NCBI GenBank assembly: GCA_030323885.1
Contig: CM059194.1
Coordinates: 2,614,495 to 2,678,494 of the forward strand
Direction: 5' to 3'
Source: Branchipolynoe longqiensis
Taxonomy: Eukaryota > Annelida > Polychaeta > Phyllodocida > Polynoidae
Length of the DNA: 64,000 nucleotides
Shown: positions 62,605 to 64,000 of the stretch, in pieces
Layout of the letters: each line of letters starts with the position of its first letter
How positions within the stretch are numbered: the first letter of the stretch is position 1
Notes under the pieces: model-generated
What the model was told of the DNA's origin: nothing
Seen by the model: only the letters and a program-made list of their open reading frames with translations
The model's database searches: none
Made by a program: the position numbers and the translations under genes

Positions 62605-62858
62605 ACCAGACGGGATGGCCGAATGAGTTAGAGCGTCCATCTCCCGTGTTGGTAGATCGTGGGATCATGGGTTCTAATCCTGGTCGAGTCAAACCAATGA
62701 CGTACAAATTTATACTTGTTGGTTCCTAGCCAGACGCTCGACATTATTAGGATAGGACAAGGAGCAGTGGAATGAGGAAGACCGGTTGTGTGCGACTGAA
62801 ATTTCCCTTGCTTAATCAACTATTGTACAAAAAAAAAAAAACAAGAAAAAAAAAACAT
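62605..62858 (+). mobile_element. SINE-C, full length with A-rich tail
   Basis: The head GACGGGATGGCCGAATGAGT TAGAG and TGGGTTCTAATCC (B box with one change) lead to the tail GGAATGAGGAAGACCGG, CCCTTGCTTAATCAACTATT and a long A-rich end (62826-62858). One of the best-preserved SINE-C copies. Confidence 0.92.
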
Positions 62859-63166
62859 GATGGTTATGGCGGCTGGCAACGTGATCTAATTAATGTAGCC
62901 ATTGCAAATAGAAGTATTTATCCCCAATTACTCATTTTATTAGAGAAGCACTTCCATTAGCGGATAATGGTTCAGTGTATAAATTATATCATTTGATTGT
63001 CCCTCCGATGAGAGGACGACTGCTATGTCAGGACAACATTGGTTGGATGCAGAGCTGTCCATTGAAGACGGATATCACTGTATTGCACATGGCTACAACT
63101 AGTATGCACATACAAATTACTTTCTATGCCTGCACTTCTAAAATATAAACAATGTTAAGAAATGAT

Positions 63167-63650
63167 CACAGAAATTACACCAAACTAAAATCAAGTGGGT
63201 TATTATTGTCAACTTGATATATTTATTTAAAGTTGTGTAGGCAGATGGTTTTGAGTTTCTGTGATTTATCTGAGATAAATATGTTAAATCGGTTGTTATA
63301 ATCTATCTACCTTACTTTAGTTTGAGATAGCTTATATGTTGTATGGCTAGGTTCTGAGATATTTGAAGTGCAACGATGTACAATTAGTTTTGGCAAGCAT
63401 GCCAAAATCTGACACCAGAGGCTTCAGCAGTAACCGGTTTTATTAAGTCCACTCAGTGTTCCCTTCTATATGGCAACACATGCTTCATAAGTGCAACAGT
63501 ATCTAAGTTAGGTATCTACATCTAACATATTGTGTTGGGTTTGAATATTTGACACTTTCATCAAACTGTGCAGCTTTAGCTAATTATTACAGAAATTACA
63601 CAGAACTAAAATCAAGTGAGTTATAAATGTCAACCTGATATATTTATTTA
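63167..63650. repeat. 60-bp direct repeats flanking a TTAAAG element
   Basis: Bases 63167-63226 and 63590-63650 share ACAGAAATTACAC, AACTAAAATCAAGTG, GTCAAC and TGATATATTTATTTA. They lie on either side of the element at 63227-63579. They are too long for a target duplication, so this is either a tandem duplication into which the element sits or a satellite-like unit that includes it. Bases 62859-63166 and 63651-64000 show no gene; a short TATATATA run is at 63847-63859. Confidence 0.85.
63227..63579 (+). mobile_element. TTAAAG element, complete, about 353 bp
   Basis: Starts TTAAAGTTGTGTAGGCAGAT and ends ATCAAACTGTGCAGCTTTAG. The interior has GTTTTGAGTTTCTGTGATTT, TCTGAGATAAATATGTTAAA, CAATTAGTTTTGGCAAGCAT, TCTGACACCAGAGGCTTCAG and AGCAGTAACCGG in order. 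It has the same length as the 30072-30424 copy, which defines the family's full size. Confidence 0.87.
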
Positions 63651-64000
63651 GGTTAATAATTCAAATCCAACGAAATATGACTCTTTAAGACATCCTCCCA
63701 CTTTCCACTTGTTCCATTCCCCTTGTTTTTCAAGGTGGTCGCCACATCACTTCATTCATTAACCTATTTTTCTTGCAGGGCCCTAGCTTTTCTATACGCA
63801 GGTACGCAACTGCGTACAACCTGAGATAACAAATATGGAATTTATACATATATATATATGTGATGTTTTACAGCGGTTTGTAAGGACACGCAACAACGGT
63901 ACACTGGCCGATATGATAATGTATTACATCAACAGTATATATATCTATGATCCACCTTCAATTATCATCTATGCAATATATCTCATTCATGTACATATCA

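Overview
The window is eukaryotic, almost certainly invertebrate-animal nuclear DNA; the species cannot be fixed from sequence alone. There are no operons or ribosome-binding sites. Its content is tRNA-headed SINEs, non-LTR retrotransposons, LTR and tyrosine-recombinase (YR) elements, DNA-transposon derivatives with terminal inverted repeats (TIRs) and target-site duplications (TSDs), and many satellites. Only one candidate host exon is visible (1669-1786: a signal peptide followed by a splice donor). Many long open frames here are satellite read-through or use TTG/GTG in place of ATG, so they are not listed as genes.

Layout. 1-2.4 kb: degenerate tandem array, a 700-bp pyrimidine tract, the candidate exon and a 93-bp satellite. 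2.4-7.1 kb: nested SINEs and an RNase H-bearing LINE inserted into an older copy of itself. 7.1-16 kb: dispersed repeats, a GGGTGT satellite, two TIR families and a purine tract. 16.1-20.9 kb: a decayed LINE whose first ORF carries a NADAR domain (a predicted ADP-ribose/NAD-processing fold). 21.2-25.2 kb: a YR pseudogene with long direct repeats, then a Gypsy-like pol fragment split by a solo LTR and a MITE. 25.9-32.9 kb: SINEs, MITEs and a 730-bp decamer array born inside a MITE. 33.3-35.2 kb: AT-rich and 15-bp arrays. 37-39.1 kb: a CR1-like LINE split by a MITE. 39.2-44.1 kb: satellites, LINE ends and MITEs. 44.2-48.0 kb: a GC-rich cluster of three head-to-tail YR-element copies with a Gag-like ORF. 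48-64 kb: further SINE, LINE and MITE fragments, a second solo LTR and a 33-bp satellite.

Names used here are local labels. SINE-A, -B, -C, -D and -I are tRNA-headed SINEs. RNH-LINE, NADAR-LINE, CR1-like LINE and RTE-like LINE are the non-LTR families. ACGT-MITEs have termini near ACCCCTGTCACACTACG and TWA target duplications. TTAAAG elements have ends near TTAAAGCTGCATAGTCCGA.

The most unusual items are the NADAR domain inside a LINE ORF1, the ACGT-MITE family whose copies share termini but have different tandem-repeat interiors (including an indel-free 73-unit decamer array), the modular swapping of heads and tails among SINEs, and the tandem YR elements with hairpin ends. Insertion order can be read in many places because element ends and target duplications are still intact.
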